A stretch of 64,000 bases of DNA, from contig JAEWTV010000065.1 in assembly GCA_023397675.1 (NCBI GenBank), positions 1 through 64,000 of the forward strand, read 5' to 3'. Source of the DNA: Bacillota bacterium (GTDB taxonomy: Bacteria; Bacillota; Clostridia; Acetivibrionales; JANLFN01). The stretch's first letter is position 1, and every line of letters begins with the position of its first letter. This document shows positions 17,993 to 25,962 of the stretch, piece by piece. Made by a program: the position numbers and the translations under genes. Under the pieces are notes generated by a model. It was not told where the DNA came from, did no database searches, and worked only from the letters and a program-made list of their open reading frames with translations.

Positions 17993-19063
17993 CTAAACTA
18001 TTCTTTCTATGTTAAGTTTGGGCTTTGCAAAAATCATCCTGCCCGCTGCGGTCTGAAGAACACTTGTAACGGTAACGTCAATTTCTTCTCCCATATACCT
18101 TCTTCCGCCGTCAACAACGATCATGGTACCGTCTTCAAGGTACCCTATCCCCTGACCGTTTTCCTTTCCATCCTTTATAACCTGTACACTCATATCTTCA
18201 CCTGGCAGCGCAATAGGCTTTAAGGCATTAACAAGTTCATTGATATTTAATACCGGAACCTCTTGAAAACTCGCAACCTTACTGAGGTTAAAATCTGTTG
18301 TTATTATCATTCCATTAAGATTCTTGGCAGCTATTAAAAGCTTGTCATCGACTTCTCCGCCTTCAACAATGTTCATATTTTCTATTCTCACTGGAAATTT
18401 AAGTTCCTTCTGAAGCAGATTAAGAACATCCAGACCTCTTCTTCCACGGTTTCTTTTCAGAGTATCCGAAGAGTCCGCAATGTGCCTTAATTCCTCAAGT
18501 ACGAAAGACGGTACAACCAGTTCACCCTCCAGGAAACCCGTCCTGCAGATATCCAGAATCCTCCCGTCAATAATAATGCTTGTATCCAGAAGTTTGACTG
18601 CAGTATTTTTATTTTCTGTATGAGGAGTTTTTGGCTTAAAAAAGTCGGTAATAACTTCATTCTTTTTCCCTACTGCAGCTGCTATACCTATGCAGCCAAA
18701 AAGAACGTTTGCAATAATTGCAAGCGGTACACCAATAACATCTATTTTATTGATAGGAATAGTAATCAGATTGGCAACAATTAATCCAGCAATAAGGCCG
18801 ATTGCAGCCATTCCCATTTCATAGAGGGTCAGTTTCTGGATTAATTGCTCACATTTATCGAGAGTCCGTTGTACTAAAGTAATAAGCAAAGTTCCTGCCG
18901 AATAGAATATTATACCGACAAATGCGGATGAAAAAACTAATATTGCAATTTTTACATTTATATTTAAAGTAGAGTTAATGATGGATAAAAAAGTCTTTAC
19001 AACAGTGTAGCCCGTAATAGCTCCAACCGCGGCAAACGAGATTTTTATAACCTTATTCAGCAC
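17993..19063 (-). CDS. yacL: YacL-like membrane PIN-TRAM protein
   Basis: 356 residues. The N-terminal part (about 1-130) has four hydrophobic segments that anchor the protein. Residues about 155-280 are a PIN nuclease domain with conserved acidic residues (KLLDTSIIIDGR, VLEEL, EVDDKLLIAA, ITTDFNLSKVA). Residues about 295-350 are a TRAM RNA-binding domain (GIGYLEDGTMIVVDGGR, DVTVTSVLQTAAGRMIFAKP). It is predicted to be a membrane-tethered RNase; the substrate is unknown. The start is GTG 19063 after GGGGAG. It lies between carD and ispD. Confidence 0.92.
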   Translation of the reverse strand: MLNKVIKISFAAVGAITGYTVVKTFLSIINSTLNINVKIAILVFSSAFVGIIFYSAGTLLITLVQRTLDKCEQLIQKLTLYEMGMAAIGLIAGLIVANLITIPINKIDVIGVPLAIIANVLFGCIGIAAAVGKKNEVITDFFKPKTPHTENKNTAVKLLDTSIIIDGRILDICRTGFLEGELVVPSFVLEELRHIADSSDTLKRNRGRRGLDVLNLLQKELKFPVRIENMNIVEGGEVDDKLLIAAKNLNGMIITTDFNLSKVASFQEVPVLNINELVNALKPIALPGEDMSVQVIKDGKENGQGIGYLEDGTMIVVDGGRRYMGEEIDVTVTSVLQTAAGRMIFAKPKLNIERIV

Positions 19064-19115
19064 TATTTTAACTCCCCTGCACTATTATTTGAACAATTAA
19101 TTCTGTCAATAACTA

Positions 19116-19595
19116 TTATGCATGCAAAAAAGTATTTATTGAAGCTTCAATTTCAAACTGATTAGCGTTTTTTGCCAGAACCAATTCACTTATAAGAATC
19201 TGCCTGGCACTGTTGAGCATCTTTCTTTCACCTGTTGAAAGACCCTTTTCCTTTTCCCTGCACATAAGCGAACGTACAACATCAGCAACTTCATATATGT
19301 TGCCGCTCTTTATTTTAATCATGTTTTCCCTGTAACGCTTATTCCAGTTGGCATTCAGGCAGGAATTATTCTCTCCGAGTACCTGGAAAACCTTTTCCAC
19401 GTCAGATTCGCAAATAATCTCACGAATCCCTATGTCCTCAACATTTTGGGTAGGGATCATAACCTTCATATCACCAATAGGCATTTTAACAACGTAGTAG
19501 CTTTTTCTCTGCCCAAGAATCTCTTTTTCCTCGATTGACTCAATTACCCCTGCACCGTGCATCGGGTAAACAATCTTATCTCCTACACTATACAT
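19116..19595 (-). CDS. carD: CarD-family transcription regulator
   Basis: 159 residues. The N-terminal RNA-polymerase-interaction domain (YSVGDKIVYPMHGAGVIESIEE, YYVVKMPIGDMKVMIPTQN) is of the CarD/CdnL/TRCF type. The C-terminal helical DNA-binding domain contains NANWNKRYRENMIKIKSGNIYEVADVVR and the GLSTGERKML segment. Such proteins bind the RNA polymerase beta subunit and stabilise open complexes, especially at rRNA promoters. CGGAGGGG precedes the ATG. A consensus promoter lies about 320 bases upstream, implying a long leader. Confidence 0.95.
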   Translation of the reverse strand: MYSVGDKIVYPMHGAGVIESIEEKEILGQRKSYYVVKMPIGDMKVMIPTQNVEDIGIREIICESDVEKVFQVLGENNSCLNANWNKRYRENMIKIKSGNIYEVADVVRSLMCREKEKGLSTGERKMLNSARQILISELVLAKNANQFEIEASINTFLHA

Positions 19596-19911
19596 AAAAA
19601 ACCCCTCCGGTAAAAGCTTTCCCAGCCTTTGTATTCAGGCCATACTGTAAAATGATCTTGTCCCCAATGAGAGAATTTTTGCTTTTGTAAGTAGTATAAG
19701 AATATCGGCACCCATGTTGAAACTAAAAGCTGGTGCAAAGAAGAACATTTTGTTTTTAGATATGAATACGGCTCAGGCAATTTTCAAACCTTCTTGAACT
19801 TTATTTATGATCATCAACTATAGTGTATGTACCAAAATTTACGATAAATAAAACTTCCTCTAATGGCTATTGGAAGTCTGGAAAATCGCAAAAACAGTTA
19901 AATTACGCTAT
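19596..19911 (-). other. long untranslated leader of carD
   Basis: About 315 bases between the likely transcription start (near 19911) and the carD ATG. A 65-codon frame at 19583-19780 overlaps the carD start, has no good ribosome binding site and looks accidental. No riboswitch family was recognised. Confidence 0.5.
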
Positions 19912-19917
19912 GGATTA

Positions 19918-19946
19918 AGTATACTACACAGACATTTTTTTGTCAA
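19918..19946 (-). promoter_or_regulatory. consensus sigma-A promoter upstream of carD
   Basis: TTGACA, 17 bases, TATACT on the minus strand, close to the full sigma-A consensus. Confidence 0.82.
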
Positions 19947-19990
19947 AAAATAATTTCCCCTAATAAGGTTTTTATACAAATAATGGAATC

Positions 19991-20041
19991 AAAAAAGGTG
20001 CATCTTCCAGCCATTTATAACTATCTCTAAGATACACCTTT
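19991..20041 (-). terminator. hairpin terminator of the 67-residue protein gene
   Basis: In the minus-strand RNA, AAAGGUGUAUCUU pairs with AAGAUGCACCUUU across a 22-base loop, followed by further U residues. Confidence 0.7.
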
Positions 20042-20053
20042 CTAAGTACAATT

Positions 20054-20257
20054 CTACAACCACTTTTTTGTATCGGTTTTCTTAACCTTGATTTCAGGCA
20101 GGTTTTCTTTAACAACTTGTGGCTCAGCTACTGTTTCTTCTGTCTTTTTGTCGACCTTCTTATATTTCATGTACTTCTGGAAACGCTCATTTAAGCTCTC
20201 GGTATCACAGCATCCTGGGCTTTTACGAACCATCTCAATAAAATCCTTGTACTTCAT
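20054..20257 (-). CDS. small hypothetical protein, 67 residues
   Basis: A lysine-rich soluble protein (MKYKDFIEMVRKSPGCCDTES...), helical in the first half, with a C-terminal KKTDTKKWL. The start at ATG 20257 has GGGGGA seven bases upstream; the longer frame to 20278 includes the Shine-Dalgarno itself. The gene has its own terminator. The family was not recognised. A Cys-Cys pair is the only notable feature. Confidence 0.7.
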   Translation of the reverse strand: MKYKDFIEMVRKSPGCCDTESLNERFQKYMKYKKVDKKTEETVAEPQVVKENLPEIKVKKTDTKKWL

Positions 20258-20333
20258 ACATAATTCCCCCTTTCCCACAATAAACTTTTACAATATCAGT
20301 ATATGAGAAAGGTTAACTTTAGTTGCATTTATG

Positions 20334-21041
20334 TCAATCCTTGTTAAGTATCCATTTTAACTGCTCAAAGTTGTCCACCCGTTCACCAAGTTCGGTATGC
20401 TGCCGGTTCCTGTCAAGAAGCAAAGACCTCATACCTATTTTTCGTGGCGTAATAAAATCATTAATATAATCATCACCTATAAAAGTTATATCACCAGTTT
20501 TGGCTCTGGCTTTTTTTGTCGCTTCATTGTAAATATTTATATTTGGCTTTCTCCATCCGGTTTTAATTGACGTAACTATAAAATTAAAATAATCATAAAT
20601 TTCATTCTCGATAAGTAATTCTTCAATACCGTCCATAACCATAAAGTTTGAAACGACTGCGAGCCTATATTTTTTACCCAGTAGTTCAAGTGCGCTTTTA
20701 ACCTCTTTTTTTACATAGCACTTGGACTTGTAATTTTTCCAGTAGTTAATATACAACATTTGCGAAATCTTATTAACAGCTATCCCCTGTTTATCTTCAA
20801 AAGACAACTGCACAATACGCTTCATTCTTTCATGCATTTCGTACTCTTCATCTTGGGGAATTTCCTGTGCAATGCTTTGCCTTGCATTAATATAATTTTC
20901 AAAAAAATCATCAAATGAGTTCCACAGACCTTCCACGCCCGAACCGTCAAAGGCCCAATATGCATAGTCTTTAAGCTTCGGCAGTTCTGTAAGATCTACA
21001 AGTGTTTCCATACAGTCAAAAAACAGCCATTTTTTATTCAT
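20334..21041 (-). CDS. HAD-superfamily hydrolase
   Basis: About 235 residues of the haloacid dehalogenase fold, subfamily IA with a helical cap. Motif I is FFDCMETLVDL: the usual DxD nucleophile/acid pair reads D-C-M, so the second Asp is missing. Motif II is VVSNFMVMDG, motif III the Lys of GWRKPNINIY, and motif IV TFIGDDYINDF. Substitution of the second Asp may alter or abolish phosphatase activity. The start at 21041 follows GAGGT. The substrate is unknown. Confidence 0.85.
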   Translation of the reverse strand: MNKKWLFFDCMETLVDLTELPKLKDYAYWAFDGSGVEGLWNSFDDFFENYINARQSIAQEIPQDEEYEMHERMKRIVQLSFEDKQGIAVNKISQMLYINYWKNYKSKCYVKKEVKSALELLGKKYRLAVVSNFMVMDGIEELLIENEIYDYFNFIVTSIKTGWRKPNINIYNEATKKARAKTGDITFIGDDYINDFITPRKIGMRSLLLDRNRQHTELGERVDNFEQLKWILNKD

Positions 21042-21238
21042 AGAATACCTCAAAAAAATTTATTAAATAGTGAAGTGATGTTAAGGTTTTGTACGTTTAA
21101 TATTATATAACACAAGGGAATAACATTTAAATTAATTTAGATGTTATTGCTGTGATAGTAATGAATATTGATTTCAGCCGGCAGTTAAACTATACTTATT
21201 TTATAAGATAAGGTTCCGGCGGTGAGAAGGTGAAGCAT

Positions 21239-21976
21239 ATGACAAATATCCCTCAAAAGAATGATTACAATTTTTTAGTTTCGGGAGATTCAATTTCCAA
21301 GGGAGTAGTATTTGATGAGTCAAGAGGCAGATACTCGCTTATTGAGGATGGATATGTATCTATTCTTCAAAAAGTGGTAAAAGGTGCTGTATTCAATCTT
21401 TCCAAATTCGGAAACACCGTAATCAAAGGACTTGGGAAACTTCCAAAGGATGTACAGAGCAGTAACCCGGACATTGTATTAATAGAATTCGGGGGAAACG
21501 ACTGCGACTTTAACTGGACTGAAATAGCCAAGAATCCCGAAGCAGATCACCAGCCGCATACTGACTATAACCTGTTCCAAAAACTTTTAAGGGATTCAAT
21601 AAATTCTTTAAAGAATAACAAAATTATACCGGTGTTACTGACACTGCCCCCTTTAGATGCTGACAAATACTTTAAATGGGTAAGCCAAAACAGTGTTGAA
21701 GCCGCAAAGAATATCCTTTCTTGGCTTGGCAGTGTTAATAAAATATACTGGTGGCAAGAACGGTACAATGCTGCAATTTTAAAAGTTGCTGAAGAAACAG
21801 ATACTAAGTTCATTGATGTAAGAGGTGCTTTTCTTGAACATCCTGATTTTCTAAATCTTATATGCAAAGATGGAATCCATCCTAATCAGAATGGTCATAT
21901 GGTGATAGCTGAAAAAATACTTGACTATGTAAAACCGTATTATCCTTTCCTTTTAAAAGAAAATATTGCTTTTTAA
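21239..21976 (+). CDS. SGNH/GDSL-family esterase or lipase
   Basis: About 245 residues. Block I is NFLVSGDSISKGV with the catalytic Ser, block III IEFGGNDCDFNW (the GxND Asn), and block V DGIHPNQNGH with the catalytic Asp and His. No signal peptide is seen, so it is probably cytoplasmic. SGNH enzymes remove acyl groups from lipids, sugars or peptidoglycan; the substrate cannot be inferred. ATG 21239 was preferred over GTG 21230 because AGAAGG abuts the GTG. Confidence 0.88.
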   Translation: MTNIPQKNDYNFLVSGDSISKGVVFDESRGRYSLIEDGYVSILQKVVKGAVFNLSKFGNTVIKGLGKLPKDVQSSNPDIVLIEFGGNDCDFNWTEIAKNPEADHQPHTDYNLFQKLLRDSINSLKNNKIIPVLLTLPPLDADKYFKWVSQNSVEAAKNILSWLGSVNKIYWWQERYNAAILKVAEETDTKFIDVRGAFLEHPDFLNLICKDGIHPNQNGHMVIAEKILDYVKPYYPFLLKENIAF

Positions 21977-21999
21977 AGTGATAGAAAAAGAGCGGTTTG

Positions 22000-22887
22000 C
22001 TAATCAATACCTTCAAGGTTGAAATCCGGTATATATTCTTCACATGCGGAATCTCTTTCCTGAAAATATCCATGCCGGAATTCAAGCTTAAGAAAGTGCC
22101 TTACTACCCTATCATATTCCCACCTTGTAATTCTTCTGTTTATTTCAGGGCAGCTTTCAGCTTTATAGTAAGGTGTATACTGGCTCATAACACTTATAAC
22201 AATATCCTGCGGCATATTGACTCTTATCCACTCAAGAACCTTGATCGATTCGCTTGATAAACCAGGTAAAATCAAGTGTCTGATGACAAGACCCTTTTTA
22301 ATAAGTCCACTGTCATCAAATTCAACTCCGCCCACCTGTTCATACATCTCTTTTATTGCTTCTGATGCCCTTTCAAAATAGTCCTTTGCACCTGAGTATT
22401 TGTAGGAATACAAATTATCAATATACTTCAGGTCAGGCATGTAAACATCTATATAACCTTTAAGCTGTTTGATTGAAGCTGTGTTTTCATACCCATTAGT
22501 ATTGTAAATCACCGGAATTCCAAGATTTTTTACACCTTCAAGGGTTTCTCTGATTTGAGGTATAAATTGTGTCGGACTCACAAGATTAATATTGTGCGCA
22601 CCCTTTCCCTTAAGGGAAAGAAAGATTTGTCCTAATTTCTCTACCGTAACCTGTTTCCCAAAACATTCCTGACTTATGGAATAATTTTGACAATAAATAC
22701 ACTTAAGATTGCAGCCTGAAAAGAAGACAGTACCTGAACCATTTGTTCCGCTTATACAAGGCTCCTCCCATTTGTGAAGAAAGGCCTTGGCTATAACCGG
22801 TAGTTTTCCCACTCCACAAATACCTGTGGTTCTTACTCTGTCAGTCTTGCAATTCCTTGGACAAACCAAGCATTTTTCAGCATTCAT
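22000..22887 (-). CDS. radical SAM protein, PflA-like
   Basis: 295 residues. The radical SAM 4Fe-4S motif CNLKCIYCQNYSIS (CX3CX2C) is at about residues 58-66. It is preceded by extra cysteines CLVCPRNCKTD and GICGVG at the N-terminus that may hold a second cluster or zinc. FFSGCNLKC, VIYNTNGYEN, YMPDLKY and HLILPG are typical of the PflA-related AmmeMemoRadiSam-like group. It is predicted to generate a 5'-deoxyadenosyl radical on an unknown target. GGGGGGAAGG precedes the ATG. It is convergent with the SGNH gene. Confidence 0.88.
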   Translation of the reverse strand: MNAEKCLVCPRNCKTDRVRTTGICGVGKLPVIAKAFLHKWEEPCISGTNGSGTVFFSGCNLKCIYCQNYSISQECFGKQVTVEKLGQIFLSLKGKGAHNINLVSPTQFIPQIRETLEGVKNLGIPVIYNTNGYENTASIKQLKGYIDVYMPDLKYIDNLYSYKYSGAKDYFERASEAIKEMYEQVGGVEFDDSGLIKKGLVIRHLILPGLSSESIKVLEWIRVNMPQDIVISVMSQYTPYYKAESCPEINRRITRWEYDRVVRHFLKLEFRHGYFQERDSACEEYIPDFNLEGID

Positions 22888-23177
22888 TGCCTTCCCCCCT
22901 TACAAATTGTGAATACGCAGACAATTTTGTTTAAAATCTTCCAAATTACCAAATTATTCTTTACTTTACTCATAAATCAAAATATAATTAAGCTGAAATC
23001 CGCTCATTAGGCTTTCAGCATAACTATTCATATTAAAGTATACCATTATAACGGTCTGTCAAAAAGACTTATACAAATGAGACAAAATAGGACATATATA
23101 AAATCATTTTATATGACCCATTCTTAACATATCGATGTGACAATCACTTTGGCACATAGGAGATAAGGGAGGTTTGT

Positions 23178-24134
23178 ATGAGAATAAGCGGTGTTACATA
23201 TATTCCACGCAATAGCCACAAAGTAAGAAAGACGATTATAGTGCTTTTAATAATTATTTTGGCACTGCTTATATTTACTGCTGTAACTTCGATAATTACT
23301 GCCAATAAGTCAACACATCCAAAAAAGGTACAGATTCCTTTATTCGGATCTTATATTGTCCCAGACTATAAGGATATAAGTTTTAATGATATAAATAATG
23401 ACATTAAATTAAAAGGATGGTTTTTTGAATCAAGAGGAAGCGATAAAACAGTTATCTTTGCACACAGCCAGGGTAGCAACAGGCTTCAGTTCGGTATTAA
23501 AACGTTTGATCTTGTAAAAAACTTCATAAACAACGGCTACAATGTTCTTATGTTTGATTTCAGAAACAGCGGCGAATCAGAAGGAAATATCTCAACTTTC
23601 GGTCAAAAAGAAAAGGATGATATTCTGGGGGCTGTAAAATACATTAAGTCCATCGGATCAAAACAAATAATACTTTTAGGTTTTGGTGAAGGTGCTAATG
23701 CTTCAATTCTTGCTGCTTCCGTCAGCAATGATATTCAGGCACTTATCTTGGACAGCCCTTATACCGACCTGGATTCATACATAAACAAGGTAATATCTGA
23801 AAATAGCAAACTTCCCAAATTTCCATTCAATAAAACAATCAAACTATCAATGAAGTTGCTATATGGAATTGACACGACTATGCCGGGGCCCTCATCCATG
23901 ATTGATAAATTGTCTTCCCTCCCGATATTATTTATTTATAATACAGATGATACGAAGGTTACCGAAGAACAAAGCAAGGCTTTGTATAACAAATATTCGG
24001 TAAACTCCGGGAAAGGATCCTTTTGGGAAACAAGCGGAACAGGACACCTTGGAACTTACGGGAAGTATGAGGAAAATTATATTTCCACTGTTCAGGATTT
24101 TCTTAACAGTCTGAATAAGACCGGAAAAAAATGA
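23178..24134 (+). CDS. membrane-anchored alpha/beta hydrolase
   Basis: 318 residues. A single N-terminal transmembrane segment (about 18-40, IIVLLIIILALLIFTAVTSII) is followed by an extracytoplasmic alpha/beta-hydrolase domain. FAHSQGSNR follows the first strand and MFDFRNSGES is the usual DxRxxGxS. The nucleophile elbow reads GFGEGAN instead of GxSxG, so the catalytic Ser appears replaced. IFIYNTDDTKV gives the acid, and TGHLGTYG gives the His. It resembles the YqkD/YfhR-like family. AGGGAGG precedes the ATG. A stand-alone gene. Confidence 0.83.
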   Translation: MRISGVTYIPRNSHKVRKTIIVLLIIILALLIFTAVTSIITANKSTHPKKVQIPLFGSYIVPDYKDISFNDINNDIKLKGWFFESRGSDKTVIFAHSQGSNRLQFGIKTFDLVKNFINNGYNVLMFDFRNSGESEGNISTFGQKEKDDILGAVKYIKSIGSKQIILLGFGEGANASILAASVSNDIQALILDSPYTDLDSYINKVISENSKLPKFPFNKTIKLSMKLLYGIDTTMPGPSSMIDKLSSLPILFIYNTDDTKVTEEQSKALYNKYSVNSGKGSFWETSGTGHLGTYGKYEENYISTVQDFLNSLNKTGKK

Positions 24135-24250
24135 ACACTGTAATCCATTAAGAAATTTGAAGGATAAAGGAATTATACATATATATGATGAGATAAAGTG
24201 GTTTTTTCAAAAAATTTATTTAATTTTATATTAATTTTGCACTAAAACAG

Positions 24251-24278
24251 TTGAAATTTATATAAAAAGTGCTAAAAT
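24251..24278 (+). promoter_or_regulatory. probable sigma-A promoter of the M-box transcript
   Basis: TTGAAA, 16 bases, TAAAAT, about 20 bases before the M-box aptamer. Confidence 0.55.
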
Positions 24279-24299
24279 TATAAAGAGAAAAACCAATAA

Positions 24300-24496
24300 A
24301 CTCGGTAGGTGAGGCTACCGCAAGGATATGGATTGCTGCCGCTGCAGGTTGGAGACAACCCGAGAAGGTTAACAGGATATGTCGAACATAACAAGGCATA
24401 ACCTAACGCAATTTCACCGCCTTGCAGAGCTAAAGCTTGAACGGGTATGACAGGGTTATTAACCTTCGCCATGTTCAAGCTGCGCGAAGGTTTTTT
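24300..24496 (+). promoter_or_regulatory. M-box (ykoK) magnesium riboswitch
   Basis: The leader contains the conserved M-box segments GGTAGGTGAGGCTACC, GGATATGGATTGCTGCCG, GGTTGGAGACAACCCGAGAAGG and AAGGCATAACCTAACGCAATTTCACCGCCTTGC. It ends in a terminator hairpin AACCTTCGC/GCGAAGGTT (24461-24492) with a T run. AGCTTGAAC (24434-24442) can pair with GTTCAAGCT (24473-24481) as an antiterminator. In established cases, high Mg2+ compacts the aptamer and stops transcription. The controlled genes are the MgtE-N/CBS protein and the Nramp-related transporter. Confidence 0.92.
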
Positions 24497-24680
24497 AATG
24501 ATGTTTTTTATTGTTAATACTAAACAAGGGGGTAATAATTAGTGGACGCGGACCCTGGTAATAATATCAGGCATTTATATTTAAAACAGAGGGAATAGCA
24601 TTAAGCTTTAACATAGATTTTGCGTATTTATCTTACAGCATGTCTTATCCCTCTGTTCAAAAAGAATGGAGGGATATTTT

Positions 24681-25937
24681 ATGATTTCAGCTTCAACCTT
24701 TTACTTGAGCCGTGTACTCGGTAGAAAGGCCTTTTCCGAATCTGGTAATGTACTGGGTAAAATCAACGATATACTCGTTGACTTGGAATCAGGCAAACCC
24801 CAGATAATTGCCCTTAAAATAAAGTCTCGCAATAAAAATAGAATAATAGATTTTTCAACCTTTTCAATATATGAGGAAAAAGGACAGTATATTTTCAAAT
24901 GCGATGATCCAGATAAGGAAATCACTGATTTGAAAGAAAATACCCTGCTCCTTAAAAATCATGTCCTTGACAAGCAGCTGGTTGATATTAACGGCAGAAA
25001 GCTTGTAAGAGTTAATGATTTAAGAATTGCAATCCTCACATCAGGAGCATACGTAGTAGCTGTTGATGTTGGTCTTGAAGGACTTTTAAGAAGACTGGGA
25101 ATTGCAAAACCCATCAAATATTTCCTTAAGCCCTTTAAAGTCACTCTTCCGAATAAGCTGATTCTATGGGATGAGGTAGAAACTGTTGACTTTGGAAAAG
25201 CAGGAATTAAGTTGTCTAAAACATACTCAAAGCTTGAAACACTTCATGTTTCAGACCTTGCAGACATAATTGAAGACATGGATGCCCAAATGCAAGCGGA
25301 AGTTTTCTCATCCTTAAACGAAGAAAGAGCTGCCGATGTCCTTGAGGAACTCGAACCAGAAGCACAGATAAATGTCCTTGAAAGAATTTCTGTTGAAAAG
25401 GCTGCAGACGTACTTGAAAAAATGCCTGCGGACGAAGTAGCGGATATACTTGAAGAAATGCCGGAAGAAAAGGCTGAAGAACTCCTTCTTGAAATGGAAA
25501 CAGAGACCTCCGAAGAAGTTCGTGAGTTGATGGAGTACGAAGACGATGAAGTGGGAAGTTTAATGTCGACCGACTTTATATCTTTCAATAAAGCCTTAAC
25601 TGCTGGTGAGACAATAGACGAACTTAGAAAGCTTAAACCGGAATCTTCCTCAATTTATTATCTTTATGTAATTGATGAAGATGAAAGACTTATTGCTAAT
25701 GTATCACTAAGAGATCTTATTGTATCCAATCCTCAAACTGTATTGTCGGATATAATGAATAAGAAGATTCTATATGTGCATGACATCGATCCATTGGACT
25801 CAATTGCAGAGATAATATCAAAGTATAATCTGCTTGCCGTACCTGTTGTTGATAAAAACATGGTTTTGGTTGGTATTGTCGTTATTGATGATGTTGTATA
25901 TACGCTATTAAAGTCAAGAAGAAAAAGGGGCCTTTAA
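24681..25937 (+). CDS. soluble PRC-barrel / MgtE-N / CBS regulatory protein
   Basis: About 418 residues. An N-terminal PRC-barrel-like region (about 5-75, LGRKAFSESGNVLGKINDILVD) is followed by a second such module (about 95-165). Residues about 185-290 are a MgtE N-terminal superhelical domain with repeats like ADVLEELEPE and ADILEEMPEEKAEELL. Residues about 295-410 are a CBS pair. The MgtE membrane domain is absent. It is translated just ahead of the Nramp-related transporter under the M-box, so it probably serves as that transporter's Mg2+-sensing cytoplasmic partner. ATG 24681 follows GGAGGG. Confidence 0.88.
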   Translation: MISASTFYLSRVLGRKAFSESGNVLGKINDILVDLESGKPQIIALKIKSRNKNRIIDFSTFSIYEEKGQYIFKCDDPDKEITDLKENTLLLKNHVLDKQLVDINGRKLVRVNDLRIAILTSGAYVVAVDVGLEGLLRRLGIAKPIKYFLKPFKVTLPNKLILWDEVETVDFGKAGIKLSKTYSKLETLHVSDLADIIEDMDAQMQAEVFSSLNEERAADVLEELEPEAQINVLERISVEKAADVLEKMPADEVADILEEMPEEKAEELLLEMETETSEEVRELMEYEDDEVGSLMSTDFISFNKALTAGETIDELRKLKPESSSIYYLYVIDEDERLIANVSLRDLIVSNPQTVLSDIMNKKILYVHDIDPLDSIAEIISKYNLLAVPVVDKNMVLVGIVVIDDVVYTLLKSRRKRGL

Positions 25938-25962
25938 AAGGGGATGACCGAGGAAAATGGCA

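Noticed and set aside
19583..19780. 65-residue frame upstream of carD
   Set aside because: It overlaps the carD start and has no spaced Shine-Dalgarno.
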